Below, piece by piece: positions 50,409 through 59,849 of a stretch of 64,000 nt of DNA. The translations under genes were made by a program, and so were the position numbers. The first letter of the stretch is position 1. Every line of letters begins with the position of its first letter. The DNA comes from Basfia succiniciproducens (GTDB lineage Bacteria; Pseudomonadota; Gammaproteobacteria; Enterobacterales; Pasteurellaceae): NCBI RefSeq assembly GCF_011455875.1, contig NZ_CP015031.1, forward strand, positions 1,903,405-1,967,404, in the 5' to 3' direction. Under the pieces are notes generated by a model. That model was not told where the DNA came from, searched no databases, and saw only the letters and a list, made by a program, of their open reading frames with translations.

Positions 50409-51398
50409 TTATTTGCCTAAGGCGTCAATTTGTTTGATTAAGCTGTCGCCGTTCGCATCAATAAAGGCTTTACGGGTTTCCTGTTCCACCGCTGCTTTAA
50501 AGGGTGCGGTATCCAAATTATCCACAAATTCAATGCCGGCTTTTTTCATTTTTTCGACGATGCCCTGCTCGTTGTCTAAATTAAGCTGACGTTGATATTT
50601 ACCCGCTTCCTGCGCGGCATCCACAATGGCTTTTTGCAGTTCCGGCGAAAGTCCGTCAAATTTTGCTTTGTTCATCACCACGATTAACGGGGTGTAGCCA
50701 TGGTTGGTAAAGCTGAAATATTTTTGTACTTCATACAGTTTTGACGACCAAACAATACCGATCGGGTGTTCCTGTGCATCTACCGCTTTGGTTTCTAAGG
50801 CGGTATAAAGTTCGGACAACGGCATTGGTACCGGATTAGCGCCTAAAATACTGAACGCTTTGATGTACATCGGATTTTGGTTGGTGCGGACCTTTAATCC
50901 TTTAATATCTTCCGGTTTAGTCACCGGATGTTTGGAATTGGTGAAGCCTCTGAAGCCCACTTCCCAGAACGCAATACCTTTCAGCCCGTGCGCATCCAGC
51001 TGAGATAATAATTTTTGGCCGATTTCGCCGTCCAATACCTGGTAAGCGTGAGTGCGATCTTTAAAGATAAACGGAATATCGATAACGTTTAATTCGGAAA
51101 CCAATCCGGTAAAGTTAGAGGAACTGGACATTTCCAAATCCACCGTCCCGCCGCGTACTGCGCTGATCATGGTTTGCGCATTGCCTAGGGTGCTGTCGGG
51201 AAATAAATTCAATTTGATTTCGCCGTTGGTTTTTTCTTTTAATAAGTCGTTAAATTTTTTGGCGGCGATATGCTGCGTATCGCTACGCGGCGCTTCATAA
51301 CCAAAGCGTAAGGCGGTTTCCGCCTGCGCCGTCACGGCGGATAATAAAGCGACGCCTGCGATAAGTGCGGATAATTTATTAAGAGAGAATAATTTCAT
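50409..51398 (-). CDS. TRAP transporter substrate-binding protein (copy 1)
   Basis: The periplasmic binding protein of a DctP-type TRAP transporter. The 329-residue protein has a signal peptide with likely cleavage after AQA (residue 26 or so), the ligand-binding arginine region VRTNQNPMYIKAF, and PLSELYTALETKAVDAQEHP typical of DctP. It lies directly downstream of a second, very similar gene. By context (yia operon) the ligand is probably 2,3-diketo-L-gulonate or a related sugar acid, equivalent to E. coli YiaO. Confidence 0.9.
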   Translation of the reverse strand: MKLFSLNKLSALIAGVALLSAVTAQAETALRFGYEAPRSDTQHIAAKKFNDLLKEKTNGEIKLNLFPDSTLGNAQTMISAVRGGTVDLEMSSSSNFTGLVSELNVIDIPFIFKDRTHAYQVLDGEIGQKLLSQLDAHGLKGIAFWEVGFRGFTNSKHPVTKPEDIKGLKVRTNQNPMYIKAFSILGANPVPMPLSELYTALETKAVDAQEHPIGIVWSSKLYEVQKYFSFTNHGYTPLIVVMNKAKFDGLSPELQKAIVDAAQEAGKYQRQLNLDNEQGIVEKMKKAGIEFVDNLDTAPFKAAVEQETRKAFIDANGDSLIKQIDALGK

Positions 51399-51462
51399 TA
51401 CATACTCCTACATTCATAAGGCGGAAAAGCGGCAACATTCCGTCACCGCTTATTCAGGCAGG

Positions 51463-52449
51463 TTATTGCGCTAAAGCGTCGATTTTTTCAACTAAATCTT
51501 TACCGTATTTATCAATAAAGGTTTTACGCACTTTTTCTTCAATCACGGCTTTGAACGGTGCCTGATCAATTTGTTCGGTGACCTCTACGCCTTCTTTACG
51601 CACTTTGCTGATGATTTCTTTTTCATTGTCGATATTTAATTGACGTTGGAAAGCACCGGCTTCTTTCGCGGAATCTAACACGGCTTGTTGTAATTCCGGT
51701 GATAACCCATCAAATTTTGCTTTGTTCATCACCACAATTAATGGGGTGTAACCGTGATTGGTCAAACTTAAGAATTTTTGTACTTCATACAGTTTTGACG
51801 ACCAGAAAATACCGATCGGATGTTCTTGCGCATCCACCGCGCGGGTTTCCAATGCGGTGTATAGTTCGGATAACGGCATTGGCACCGGGTTACCGCCTAA
51901 TAATGAGAAGGCTTCAATGTACATTGGGTTTTGGTTGGTACGCACTTTTAAGCCTTTGATGTCTTCCGGTTTGGTCACCGTATGTTTTGAGTTAGAGAAA
52001 GCACGGAAACCGACATCCCAATAAGCCAAGCCTTTTAAGCCCTGAGATTCTAGGTCTTTCAACAACCCTTGACCGATTTCACCGTCTAACACTTTGAAAG
52101 CATGCTCACGATCTTTAAAGATAAACGGAATATCGATAACGTTTAATTTAGGTTCTAAACCCGTAAAGTTCGGCGAACCGGACATTTCAAGGTCGATGGT
52201 ACCGCCGCGAACGCCGCTGATCATGGTTTGGGCGTTACCTAAGGTGCTGTCAGGGAAAAGTTTTAATTTGATTTCATCCTTAGTTTTGTCTTTAAGTAAC
52301 TCTGCAAATTTTTTCGCCGCGATATGTTGAGTATCCGAGCGAGGCGCTTCATAACCGAAACGTAATGAAATTTCAGCTTGCGCAGTGGCAGACATAAGGG
52401 CAACACCTGCGACTAATGTAGCTAAAGTTTTTAAATTAAAAAGTTTCAT
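51463..52449 (-). CDS. TRAP transporter substrate-binding protein (copy 2)
   Basis: A second DctP-type periplasmic binding protein of 328 residues, by eye about three-quarters identical to the next gene, with the same signal peptide design (cleavage after AQA) and the same binding-site segments. The pair clearly arose by tandem duplication. Differences cluster in the C-terminal 60 residues (EKEIISKVRKEGVEVTEQ against EQGIVEKMKKAGIEFVDN). It follows dctM after a 9-bp hairpin. Confidence 0.9.
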   Translation of the reverse strand: MKLFNLKTLATLVAGVALMSATAQAEISLRFGYEAPRSDTQHIAAKKFAELLKDKTKDEIKLKLFPDSTLGNAQTMISGVRGGTIDLEMSGSPNFTGLEPKLNVIDIPFIFKDREHAFKVLDGEIGQGLLKDLESQGLKGLAYWDVGFRAFSNSKHTVTKPEDIKGLKVRTNQNPMYIEAFSLLGGNPVPMPLSELYTALETRAVDAQEHPIGIFWSSKLYEVQKFLSLTNHGYTPLIVVMNKAKFDGLSPELQQAVLDSAKEAGAFQRQLNIDNEKEIISKVRKEGVEVTEQIDQAPFKAVIEEKVRKTFIDKYGKDLVEKIDALAQ

Positions 52450-52492
52450 AGGATTCTCCTAGAGTTGTGGGTAAATTTAAATTGTTTATTGT

Positions 52493-52514
52493 GGGTATAG
52501 GCTGCCCTATACCC
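52493..52514 (-). terminator. Intra-operon hairpin between dctM and dctP
   Basis: GGGTATAGG (52493-52501) pairs perfectly with CCTATACCC (52506-52514) around a tetraloop. No T-run follows on the minus strand, so it is more likely an mRNA stability or processing element than a terminator. Confidence 0.6.
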
Positions 52515-52523
52515 GAGTATTTT

Positions 52524-53801
52524 TTACAACATCCAACTTAATGGAACGAGAATAAGTGAAGGAACGAATACAAATAATAAAAGCAATAAAATCATCATGA
52601 TTAAATACGGGAAGATGCCTTTCGCCGCTTGGTCAAACGGAAGTTTAGACACACCCGTAATCACGTTTAATACGTTGCCCACGGGCGGTGTAATTAAGCC
52701 GATGGATGTATTTAGGATAAATAGTACGCCGAAATACACCGGGTCGATTCCCGCTTCTTCAATTAACGGCATTAATACCGGGGTTAAGATCAACACGGTC
52801 GGGGTTAAGTCCATTACCATACCGATAACAAATACCGCTAACATCACAACAAGCAATAAGACCGTCGGATTACCAAGTAAAGGTTCGAGTAACTCGGTTA
52901 ACATGGCCGGTAATTCGGCAACGGTGATTAACCAGCCGGTAACGTTGGCGGCGGCAACCAAGAACATCACCACTGCGGTTGTTTTAGCAGCGGCCAACAG
53001 CACTTTATAAAGATCTTTGAATTTTAATTCGCGATAAATAAACATTGAAACGACCAAAGCATAGAAAGTCGCCACAGCACCGGCTTCGGTCGGAGTAAAG
53101 ATGCCGGTACGGAATCCGCCGATGATAATGACAGGTAATAATAATGCCCAGATACTGTTTTTAAAGGAGATACAGAGATCTTGTCTGGTGGCTTTGGAAA
53201 AGGTCATTAAATTTAAGCGTTTTGCCTGCCACCACCAAAGCATGCCTAAGCAAATACCCATCATAATGCCCGGGAAAATACCGGCCATGAATAATTTGGT
53301 GATAGATACGCCGCTGGCCACCCCGAAAACGATAAAAGGAATGGACGGCGGAATAATCGGCGCAATAATCCCTGCGGTACCGATTAAACCGGCGGAACGG
53401 GCTTCCGGATAACCGGTGGTTTTCATCATCGGCAACAACATAGCGGCAACCGCTGCCGTATCCGCCACCGCAGAACCGGAAAGACTCGCCATAATCATGG
53501 CGGCAAGGATGGCAACGAAGCCTAATCCGCCGCGTTTATGACCGACAAGCTTCATCGGTAAATCAATAATTCGTTTGGATAAGCCCCCTTCATTCATCAG
53601 CTCGCCGGCAAGAATAAAGAACGGAATCGCCATCAGGGAGAAACTGTCCGCACCGCTCACGATTTGTTGGGCTAAAATTTGCGAATCGAATAAATCCAGG
53701 TGAACCATTAACGCTACACCGCACACAAGCAATGAGAAGGCGACAGGAATACCTAAAATAATTGCACCTAATAAAACAGCAAGAAAAATTACGACCGTCA
53801 T
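52524..53801 (-). CDS. TRAP transporter large permease (DctM-type)
   Basis: The main membrane subunit of the TRAP transporter, which couples import to sodium. The 425-residue protein has about twelve hydrophobic segments, the family start (LLGAIILGIPVAFSLLVCGVAL), and conserved SGSAVADTAAVAAMLLPMM and GIIAPIIPPSIPFIVFG stretches. Equivalent to E. coli YiaN. Its ATG overlaps the stop of the small permease gene by four bases. Confidence 0.94.
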   Translation of the reverse strand: MTVVIFLAVLLGAIILGIPVAFSLLVCGVALMVHLDLFDSQILAQQIVSGADSFSLMAIPFFILAGELMNEGGLSKRIIDLPMKLVGHKRGGLGFVAILAAMIMASLSGSAVADTAAVAAMLLPMMKTTGYPEARSAGLIGTAGIIAPIIPPSIPFIVFGVASGVSITKLFMAGIFPGIMMGICLGMLWWWQAKRLNLMTFSKATRQDLCISFKNSIWALLLPVIIIGGFRTGIFTPTEAGAVATFYALVVSMFIYRELKFKDLYKVLLAAAKTTAVVMFLVAAANVTGWLITVAELPAMLTELLEPLLGNPTVLLLVVMLAVFVIGMVMDLTPTVLILTPVLMPLIEEAGIDPVYFGVLFILNTSIGLITPPVGNVLNVITGVSKLPFDQAAKGIFPYLIMMILLLLLFVFVPSLILVPLSWML

Positions 53802-54280
53802 TTTGTTTCTCCTTTAACCAAGGCTGCAATATTGGTTGCAATACGGGCCAAAATTAAGATTCCGATAGAAAAACCGGCTACCGTACTGGCAAGATAGGTA
53901 ATGCCCTGAGGTAAACCGGATATAGGTGCAAGATTATTCAGATTTAAATTAAACTGGATCCAGCTGCCGTCTACGATAAGGTAGCAACAAAACAGCATGA
54001 TTACATCCGTAATAAGATGGAGTAACTTTTTAGCTGACGGAGAAAGTTTTTCAACAAACACCGTAACGCTAACATGTTGATTTTCATTAAAAGCAAGAAT
54101 GGCGCCTAAAAAAGCCAGCCATACAAACATATAGCGGGAGACTTCTTCGGTAATATTGATACTGCTATTGAATCCGTAACGTAATACGACATTCAGGAAA
54201 ACCAAGACGGACATTGTTGCTAAAATGATGACGCAAATGGTCTCAATGGCTTTCCCGACAAATTGAGCTAAGGCTTTCAT
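53798..54280 (-). CDS. TRAP transporter small permease (DctQ-type)
   Basis: The small membrane subunit of the transporter. It is 160 residues long with four hydrophobic segments and the family motif ITEEVSRYMFVWLAFLGAILAFNENQHVSV. Equivalent to E. coli YiaM. It lies 9 bases downstream of the yiaL-type gene and overlaps dctM. Confidence 0.93.
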   Translation of the reverse strand: MKALAQFVGKAIETICVIILATMSVLVFLNVVLRYGFNSSINITEEVSRYMFVWLAFLGAILAFNENQHVSVTVFVEKLSPSAKKLLHLITDVIMLFCCYLIVDGSWIQFNLNLNNLAPISGLPQGITYLASTVAGFSIGILILARIATNIAALVKGETK

Positions 54281-54289
54281 AGATAACTC

Positions 54290-54751
54290 CTAAATTTCGC
54301 TCATGGCAATCTTAACCACTATTTTACGTATCTTTTCAGAACCGTTATAAATAGCCGCTCTATGTGCGTCTTCCGGAAAAAACACCGCAAAATTTCCCGG
54401 CTGACAATGTAATTCCTGCTCATTTTCAGCCTCGGCATAATATAAAATATCCCGTTCCGGATTGTATTCAACGGCGACGGCATTGTTGCCTAAGTCGGTT
54501 GACACCCCCATAATCTCCGTACCAGAATGTAAATATTGGACGTCAAGATAATTGCGGTGCACTTCCGGCAAATATTCGGCTTTTGGCTTGGTTTCCAAAT
54601 CTAAAACTTGGACGTAAATTTTATCGCCTTTTAACGGATAACGCCCCACTTCCATGGAATCGAAATCCGTTTTGGCTAAATAATCCAATGCGAACCGAAT
54701 CGCTTGCGGATACTGTTTGGGATTGACCTTTGCAATATGACCGAAAATCAT
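54290..54751 (-). CDS. yiaL: YhcH/YjgK/YiaL-family protein
   Basis: A 153-residue beta-barrel (DUF386) protein found with sugar-acid operons. Members are suspected anomerases or isomerases, but the reaction is not settled. Conserved residues are in EVHRNYLDVQYLHSGTE near 83 and FAVFFPEDAHRAAIYNG near 126, with a histidine and glutamates that could bind metal. Its place between yiaK and the TRAP genes matches E. coli yiaL. Confidence 0.88.
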   Translation of the reverse strand: MIFGHIAKVNPKQYPQAIRFALDYLAKTDFDSMEVGRYPLKGDKIYVQVLDLETKPKAEYLPEVHRNYLDVQYLHSGTEIMGVSTDLGNNAVAVEYNPERDILYYAEAENEQELHCQPGNFAVFFPEDAHRAAIYNGSEKIRKIVVKIAMSEI

Positions 54752-54854
54752 TGAATACCTCTGAACTATGAAATTACCGTATCAGGTAAAGAAAAAATGT
54801 GTTATTCCGAAAACATATCGTTCCCTTCCCGTAAACGGGAAAGGAACGAAAATA

Positions 54855-55853
54855 TTAAAGAGATTTCAACTTAGCCCAAACCGTATCGTCCACAGGGATA
54901 CCGTTCGCTTTATTATCCGCCAGGATTGTGGTGAATTCATGGCCCGGCAAACGTACCGGTTGATTCGGATCCACCGGTTCGGCGGTTTTTACATAATCCA
55001 TAATGCGGTTAAGTTTTTCATCTTTTGTTTTGCCGTCGATTAAACGATCCACTTCGATGGCAATAAATACTTGCGATACGCAATATTCGTCATCTTTATC
55101 TTCGGTGACGGCGGCTGTTGACTCACCGTTAGAAAGCAGGGTTGCAATCATATCCAATACGATGGATAAACCGGAACCTTTCCAGAATCCCATCGGCATT
55201 AAGCGACGGTTTTTCTCAACGGTTGCCGGATCACGGGTCGGATTATTATTATCGTCAAAACCCGCATCCACGAATGTTTGGCGACCTTGCAAACGGTGAA
55301 CTTCCAACATCCCGTAGGAATACATAGAACAAGACATATCCACCATGGTGATTGGCGTTGTCGGTACCGCAACGATTAGCGGGTTGGTACCGATACGGCA
55401 TTCTTTTGCTCCCCAAGGCGGCATAACCGCAAGCGCATTTGTCCAGCAGATACCGATATAACCTTTTTCGGCCGCTTGCCAGCCGTATGAACCGCCGCGC
55501 ATCCAGTGGTTGGCATTACGTAGCGCTACAATTCCCACACCGTTTTGAGACGCCAATTCCATAGCTCGGTCCATCATTTTTTTGGCGGTTAGGTTACCGA
55601 TTGCCTGATGAGCGTCCCATTGTTCAATCGCACCTAATGAAAGTACTTTGGTCGGTTGAGCTTCAGGTTTAATATCGCCGTTTTCCAATTGCTGGATAAA
55701 ACGGGGAAAACGGTTCACGCCGTGCGAATAAGCCCCCGCCTGTGTGGTATCGGCAAATACCGTTGCACATTCTTCCGCAATGTCTTCGCGGACGTTACGT
55801 GATAATAAAACTCTTTTAAACTCTGATTTTAATTCTTCATAAGATACTTTCAT
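54855..55853 (-). CDS. yiaK: 2,3-diketo-L-gulonate reductase
   Basis: It reduces 2,3-diketo-L-gulonate to 3-keto-L-gulonate with NADH. The 332-residue protein of the malate/L-lactate dehydrogenase (LDH2) family has the catalytic histidine in [13 protein letters not shown] near 44, [13 protein letters not shown] near 118, and [10 protein letters not shown] near 158. I chose the ATG at 55853 ([12 protein letters not shown]) with GGGAGAG upstream. A much longer frame exists but lacks a sensible start. First gene of the operon, divergent from yiaJ. Confidence 0.95.
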   Translation of the reverse strand: MKVSYEELKSEFKRVLLSRNVREDIAEECATVFADTTQAGAYSHGVNRFPRFIQQLENGDIKPEAQPTKVLSLGAIEQWDAHQAIGNLTAKKMMDRAMELASQNGVGIVALRNANHWMRGGSYGWQAAEKGYIGICWTNALAVMPPWGAKECRIGTNPLIVAVPTTPITMVDMSCSMYSYGMLEVHRLQGRQTFVDAGFDDNNNPTRDPATVEKNRRLMPMGFWKGSGLSIVLDMIATLLSNGESTAAVTEDKDDEYCVSQVFIAIEVDRLIDGKTKDEKLNRIMDYVKTAEPVDPNQPVRLPGHEFTTILADNKANGIPVDDTVWAKLKSL

Positions 55854-55874
55854 TTTTGCTCTCCCGCTTATGCG

Positions 55875-55889
55875 TTTCATATATTGAAA
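55875..55889. promoter_or_regulatory. YiaJ operator candidate
   Basis: TTTCA-N5-TGAAA, a symmetric site just upstream of the yiaK start in the divergent yiaK-yiaJ gap. The size and symmetry fit IclR-family operators. The assignment is inference. Confidence 0.45.
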
Positions 55890-55953
55890 TTGGATTCCAT
55901 ATTCATTATGATATGTTTCAAGAGAGATAAAGTTAAGAATAAATTGTTTAATT

Positions 55954-55969
55954 TGTGAACTAGATCTCA
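55954..55969. promoter_or_regulatory. CRP site between yiaK and yiaJ
   Basis: TGTGA-N6-TCTCA, one mismatch from the CRP consensus, about 100 bases upstream of yiaK and 55 bases from the yiaJ start. Confidence 0.55.
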
Positions 55970-56024
55970 TTTTTATGATATAAACTTATCTCAGTTGTTT
56001 TTTATAGTAAGAAGACTCAAGGAA

Positions 56025-56816
56025 ATGGAAAAAAATAGCGGTAACCAAAGTCTTATTCGAGGATTACGTTTAATCGAAATATTAAGCCGGTTTCCTAATG
56101 GCTGTCCTTTAGTGCAATTGGCGAATATTTCCGAATTAAATAAAAGTACGGTACATAGATTGTTACAGGGATTACAACAAGAAGGGTTCGTTCAACCGGC
56201 AATAACCGTCGGCAGTTATAGATTAACCAGCAAATGCTTATCTATCGGTCACAAAATATTCTCCTCATTAAATATCATCAATATTATCTCTCCCCATTTA
56301 GAAAACTTAAATCTGGACTTAGGCGAAACCATCAATTTCTCAATGAGAGAAAACGATCACGCAATTATGATCTATAAGCTTGAACCCACCACCGGCATGA
56401 TGAGAACCCGGGCCTATATCGGTCAACATCTGCAATTGTATTGTTCCGCCATGGGGAAACTCTATTTAGCTTATGATAGACCTGCCTATTTAAAGGAATA
56501 CTGGCAGACAAACAACGATAATATTCAAACCTTAACCTGCAATACGATTACTGAATTGCCGGTCATGGAAAAAGAATTAGACGAAATCAAAAAGCAGGGC
56601 TTTGCCGTAGATAAAGAAGAAAACGAAATCGGTATTTCTTGTATTGCCTGCCCCATTTTTAATTTTCAGAACAAGGTAGAGTATGCAATGTCCGTTTCCA
56701 TTTCCACATCTAAGCTGAATCAATACGGTATCGAACATTTGCTTGAAAAAATAAAGCTCACGGCGGAAGCAATATCCCTTGAATTAGGTTGGTTACCTGA
56801 GTCCGTTCAAAATTAA
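56025..56816 (+). CDS. yiaJ: IclR-family repressor YiaJ
   Basis: The repressor of the diketogulonate operon. The 263-residue protein has an N-terminal winged helix (CPLVQLANISELNKSTVHRLLQGLQQEGF) and the IclR effector domain (DHAIMIYKLEPTTGMMRTRAYIGQHLQLYCSAMGK), closely matching E. coli YiaJ. The ATG at 56025 has a purine-rich AAGGA placed very close to it. A TTG at 55995 would add ten residues, so the start is uncertain. Sits 36 bases before the second decarboxylase gene, probably co-transcribed with it. Confidence 0.92.
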   Translation: MEKNSGNQSLIRGLRLIEILSRFPNGCPLVQLANISELNKSTVHRLLQGLQQEGFVQPAITVGSYRLTSKCLSIGHKIFSSLNIINIISPHLENLNLDLGETINFSMRENDHAIMIYKLEPTTGMMRTRAYIGQHLQLYCSAMGKLYLAYDRPAYLKEYWQTNNDNIQTLTCNTITELPVMEKELDEIKKQGFAVDKEENEIGISCIACPIFNFQNKVEYAMSVSISTSKLNQYGIEHLLEKIKLTAEAISLELGWLPESVQN

Positions 56817-56852
56817 TTCCCGATTTAATCAATTTTCTCAAAAGGAGATATT

Positions 56853-57530
56853 ATGTCAAAACCGTTGTTACAAATCGCATTAGACTCAACCACTTTAGAA
56901 AAAGCGGTTGCCGATGCAAAGCAGGCCGAATCTTCAGTAGATATCATAGAGTGCGGTACGATTTTAGCTTGTGCCGAAGGGATGAAAGCGGTGTCCGTAT
57001 TACGCGCATTACATCCGCAGCATATTTTAGTGTGCGATCTAAAAACCACCGATGCGGGAACCGTGTTGGCTAAAATGGCATTCGAAGCCGGTGCCGACTG
57101 GCTGACTGTTTCCGCCGCAGCTCACCCGGCAACCAAAGCTGGTTGTAAAAAAGTGGCGGATGATTTTAATGCGGCCAATCCGGATTTAAACGTCAAAAAA
57201 GAAATCCAAATAGAATTATATGGCAACTGGACGTTAGAGGATGCCGAAAGCTGGTTGGAATCGGGCATAAAACAGGTGATTTATCACCGTTCAAGAGATG
57301 CCGAATTAGCGGGTAAAGGCTGGACGGAAGAAGATTTAGAATTAATGAAGCGGCTTTCCGCCTTAGGCATGGAGATTTCCATTACGGGCGGTATTGTGCC
57401 TGAAGATATTCATTTATTTAAAGAGATTAAAAATGCGAAAGCTTTTATCGCCGGTCGTGCCTTGGTTGGGGAAAAAGGTCGGCAGACCGCAGCCGCCATC
57501 CGAGATAAAATTAATGAGTATTGGAATTAA
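56853..57530 (+). CDS. sgbH: 3-keto-L-gulonate-6-phosphate decarboxylase (yia copy)
   Basis: The same reaction as the gene at 24153-24830. By eye the two 225-residue proteins agree at roughly four of five positions, and all catalytic segments are kept (CDLKTTDAG, YHRSRDAELAG). One notable change is Cys for Ile in IIECGTILACAEG. A strong AAAAGGAGA precedes the ATG. In E. coli sgbH is inside the yia operon, while here it sits on the opposite strand behind yiaJ. Confidence 0.92.
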   Translation: MSKPLLQIALDSTTLEKAVADAKQAESSVDIIECGTILACAEGMKAVSVLRALHPQHILVCDLKTTDAGTVLAKMAFEAGADWLTVSAAAHPATKAGCKKVADDFNAANPDLNVKKEIQIELYGNWTLEDAESWLESGIKQVIYHRSRDAELAGKGWTEEDLELMKRLSALGMEISITGGIVPEDIHLFKEIKNAKAFIAGRALVGEKGRQTAAAIRDKINEYWN

Positions 57531-57586
57531 TGTCCTGAGCTGTCAAATGGATTTGCACTACGTGGTAATGCGAACATTTAATAAAA

Positions 57587-57602
57587 TGTGATATTGATCA
57601 CA
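57587..57602. promoter_or_regulatory. CRP site upstream of tkt
   Basis: A perfect TGTGA-N6-TCACA, followed at 57608-57613 by a consensus TATAAT. If that -10 is used, CRP would cover the -35 area and repress. A later start point would make it an activator. Confidence 0.65.
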
Positions 57603-57717
57603 TAAGTTATAATGGTCTTGAAGAGTAATGGAATCAATAGACCTTTTTTATAAAAAAATAGAGTAAAATAAAAAACAGATATATCAATCTATTTCAAATT
57701 ATGATTAGGAGAAAAAA

Positions 57718-59715
57718 ATGACAGATCATAAAAAACTAGCCAATGCGATCCGTTTCTTAAGTATGGATGCGGTGCAAAAAGCAAAATCCGGTCACCCCGG
57801 CGCACCTATGGGCATGGCGGATATTGCAGAGGTTTTATGGCGCGGTTTTATGAAGCACAATCCGACCAATCCTAAATGGGCGGATCGTGACCGCTTTGTG
57901 CTTTCAAACGGTCACGGTTCCATGTTGATTTACAGCCTTTTACATTTGACGGGCTACGACCTTTCTATCGAAGATTTAAAAAACTTCCGTCAACTTCATT
58001 CTAAAACGCCGGGTCACCCCGAATACGGCTACGCACCGGGCGTAGAAACCACCACAGGTCCGCTTGGTCAAGGTATCACCAATGCCGTAGGTATGGCGAT
58101 TGCGGAAAAAACCTTGGCGGCGCAATTTAACCGTGAAGGTCACGATATTGTTGACCATCACACTTACGTATTTTTAGGTGACGGCTGTTTAATGGAAGGG
58201 ATTTCCCATGAAGCCTGTTCATTAGCGGGAACCTTAGGTTTAGGTAAATTAATCGCGTTCTATGATGACAACAACATTTCCATCGACGGTCATGTTGACG
58301 GTTGGTTCAGCGACAACACCAAAGGCCGTTTCGAAGCTTACGGCTGGCAAGTAATTGATAATATCGACGGTCATAATCCGGAACAAATTGCTGCGGCGGT
58401 GAAATTAGCCCGGGCGGAAACGGAAAAACCGTCTATCATTATCTGCAAAACCATTATCGGTTACGGTTCGCCGAACAAATCTGCCTCTCATGATTGTCAC
58501 GGCGCGCCATTAGGCGATGAAGAAATCGCTTTAACTCGTAAAGCGTTAAATTGGGAATACGCACCTTTTGAAATTCCGGCGGATATTTACGCCGCATGGG
58601 ATGCAAAATCGGCAGGTCAAAGCGCAGAAGCGGTATGGAATGAAAAATTCGCCGCTTATGAAAAAGCCTATCCTGAATTAGCGAAAGAATTTAAACGCCG
58701 AGTAAACGGTGAATTGCCGGCAAACTGGGCGGCAGAATCTCAGGCATTCATTGAAAAATTACAGGCAAATCCGGCTTCAATTGCCAGCCGTAAAGCCTCA
58801 CAAAACGCTATTGAAGCTTACGCCCGTATTTTACCTGAATTCTTGGGTGGTTCCGCCGACCTGGCAAGCTCAAACTTAACCCTGTGGTCAGGTTCAAAAC
58901 CGATTCGTGCTAAACAAAACGTAGACGGTAACTACATCAACTACGGCGTGCGTGAATTCGGTATGTCCGCTATTATGAACGGTATCGCCTTGCACGGCGG
59001 TTTCATTCCTTACGGCGCTACCTTCTTAATGTTCTACGAATACGCCCACAATGCGGTTCGCATGGCGGCATTAATGAAACAACGCTCATTATTCGTCTAC
59101 ACTCATGACTCCATCGGTTTGGGCGAAGACGGTCCGACTCACCAACCGGTAGAACAAACCGCTTCATTACGTTTAATTCCTAACCTGGAAACCTGGCGTC
59201 CGGCGGATCAAGTGGAATCCGCCATTGCATGGAAAGCCGCGGTTGAACGTAAAGACGGTCCGAGCGCATTAATCTTCACCCGCCAAAACCTGGCGCAACA
59301 AGACCGTACTTCCGAACAATTAGCAAACGTAGCGCGCGGCGGTTATATCTTAAAGGATTGCGCCGGCACGCCTGAGCTTATTTTAATTGCTACCGGTTCG
59401 GAAGTGGAATTAGCGGTAAAAGCGGCGGAAGCGTTAACTGCGGAAGGTAAAGCAGTTCGCGTGGTTTCTATGCCGAGCACCAACGTGTTCGACAAACAGG
59501 ACGAAGCCTATCGCGAATCCGTGTTACCAAGTTCAGTAACCAAACGTGTTGCCATTGAAGCGCAAATTGCCGATTTCTGGTATAAATACGTGGGTTTAGA
59601 AGGCCGCATCGTAGGCATGAATCGCTTCGGTGAATCCGCTCCGGCAGATCAATTATTTAAACTCTTCGGTTTTACCGTTGAAAATGTAGTGGCAAAAGCA
59701 AAAGAGATTCTTTAA
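57718..59715 (+). CDS. tkt: Transketolase
   Basis: It moves two-carbon units between pentose, triose, tetrose and hexose phosphates using thiamine diphosphate. The 665-residue protein has the catalytic [16 protein letters not shown] near 24, the cofactor motif [33 protein letters not shown] near 154, and the pyrimidine-domain [14 protein letters not shown] near 465. It lies between two sugar clusters that deliver D-xylulose 5-phosphate. Confidence 0.97.
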   Translation: MTDHKKLANAIRFLSMDAVQKAKSGHPGAPMGMADIAEVLWRGFMKHNPTNPKWADRDRFVLSNGHGSMLIYSLLHLTGYDLSIEDLKNFRQLHSKTPGHPEYGYAPGVETTTGPLGQGITNAVGMAIAEKTLAAQFNREGHDIVDHHTYVFLGDGCLMEGISHEACSLAGTLGLGKLIAFYDDNNISIDGHVDGWFSDNTKGRFEAYGWQVIDNIDGHNPEQIAAAVKLARAETEKPSIIICKTIIGYGSPNKSASHDCHGAPLGDEEIALTRKALNWEYAPFEIPADIYAAWDAKSAGQSAEAVWNEKFAAYEKAYPELAKEFKRRVNGELPANWAAESQAFIEKLQANPASIASRKASQNAIEAYARILPEFLGGSADLASSNLTLWSGSKPIRAKQNVDGNYINYGVREFGMSAIMNGIALHGGFIPYGATFLMFYEYAHNAVRMAALMKQRSLFVYTHDSIGLGEDGPTHQPVEQTASLRLIPNLETWRPADQVESAIAWKAAVERKDGPSALIFTRQNLAQQDRTSEQLANVARGGYILKDCAGTPELILIATGSEVELAVKAAEALTAEGKAVRVVSMPSTNVFDKQDEAYRESVLPSSVTKRVAIEAQIADFWYKYVGLEGRIVGMNRFGESAPADQLFKLFGFTVENVVAKAKEIL

Positions 59716-59720
59716 TTGCT

Positions 59721-59769
59721 AAAAGTGCGGTCGTTTTTTCGAAATTTTTGAATTTTTGACCGCACTTTT
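59721..59769 (+). terminator. Paired-USS terminator of tkt
   Basis: Two full uptake signals form a 12-bp stem (59721-59732 with 59758-59769) around an AT-rich loop, six bases after the tkt stop. Confidence 0.78.
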
Positions 59770-59785
59770 GTTGCTGCCTATAAAA

Positions 59786-59812
59786 ATAAACCCGACTCTA
59801 AGTCGGGTTTAT
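59786..59812. terminator. Terminator between tkt and araA
   Basis: ATAAACCCGACT (59786-59797) pairs perfectly with AGTCGGGTTTAT (59801-59812) around a three-base loop. It serves araA on the minus strand and backs up the tkt terminator. Confidence 0.85.
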
Positions 59813-59849
59813 CTATTTATGGCGTTTTTAGTAGAAGATAGTGCTTATA

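Noticed and set aside
55854-55970. Longer N-terminus for yiaK
   Set aside because: The added 39 residues do not resemble the family, and a good ribosome-binding site precedes the ATG at 55853.
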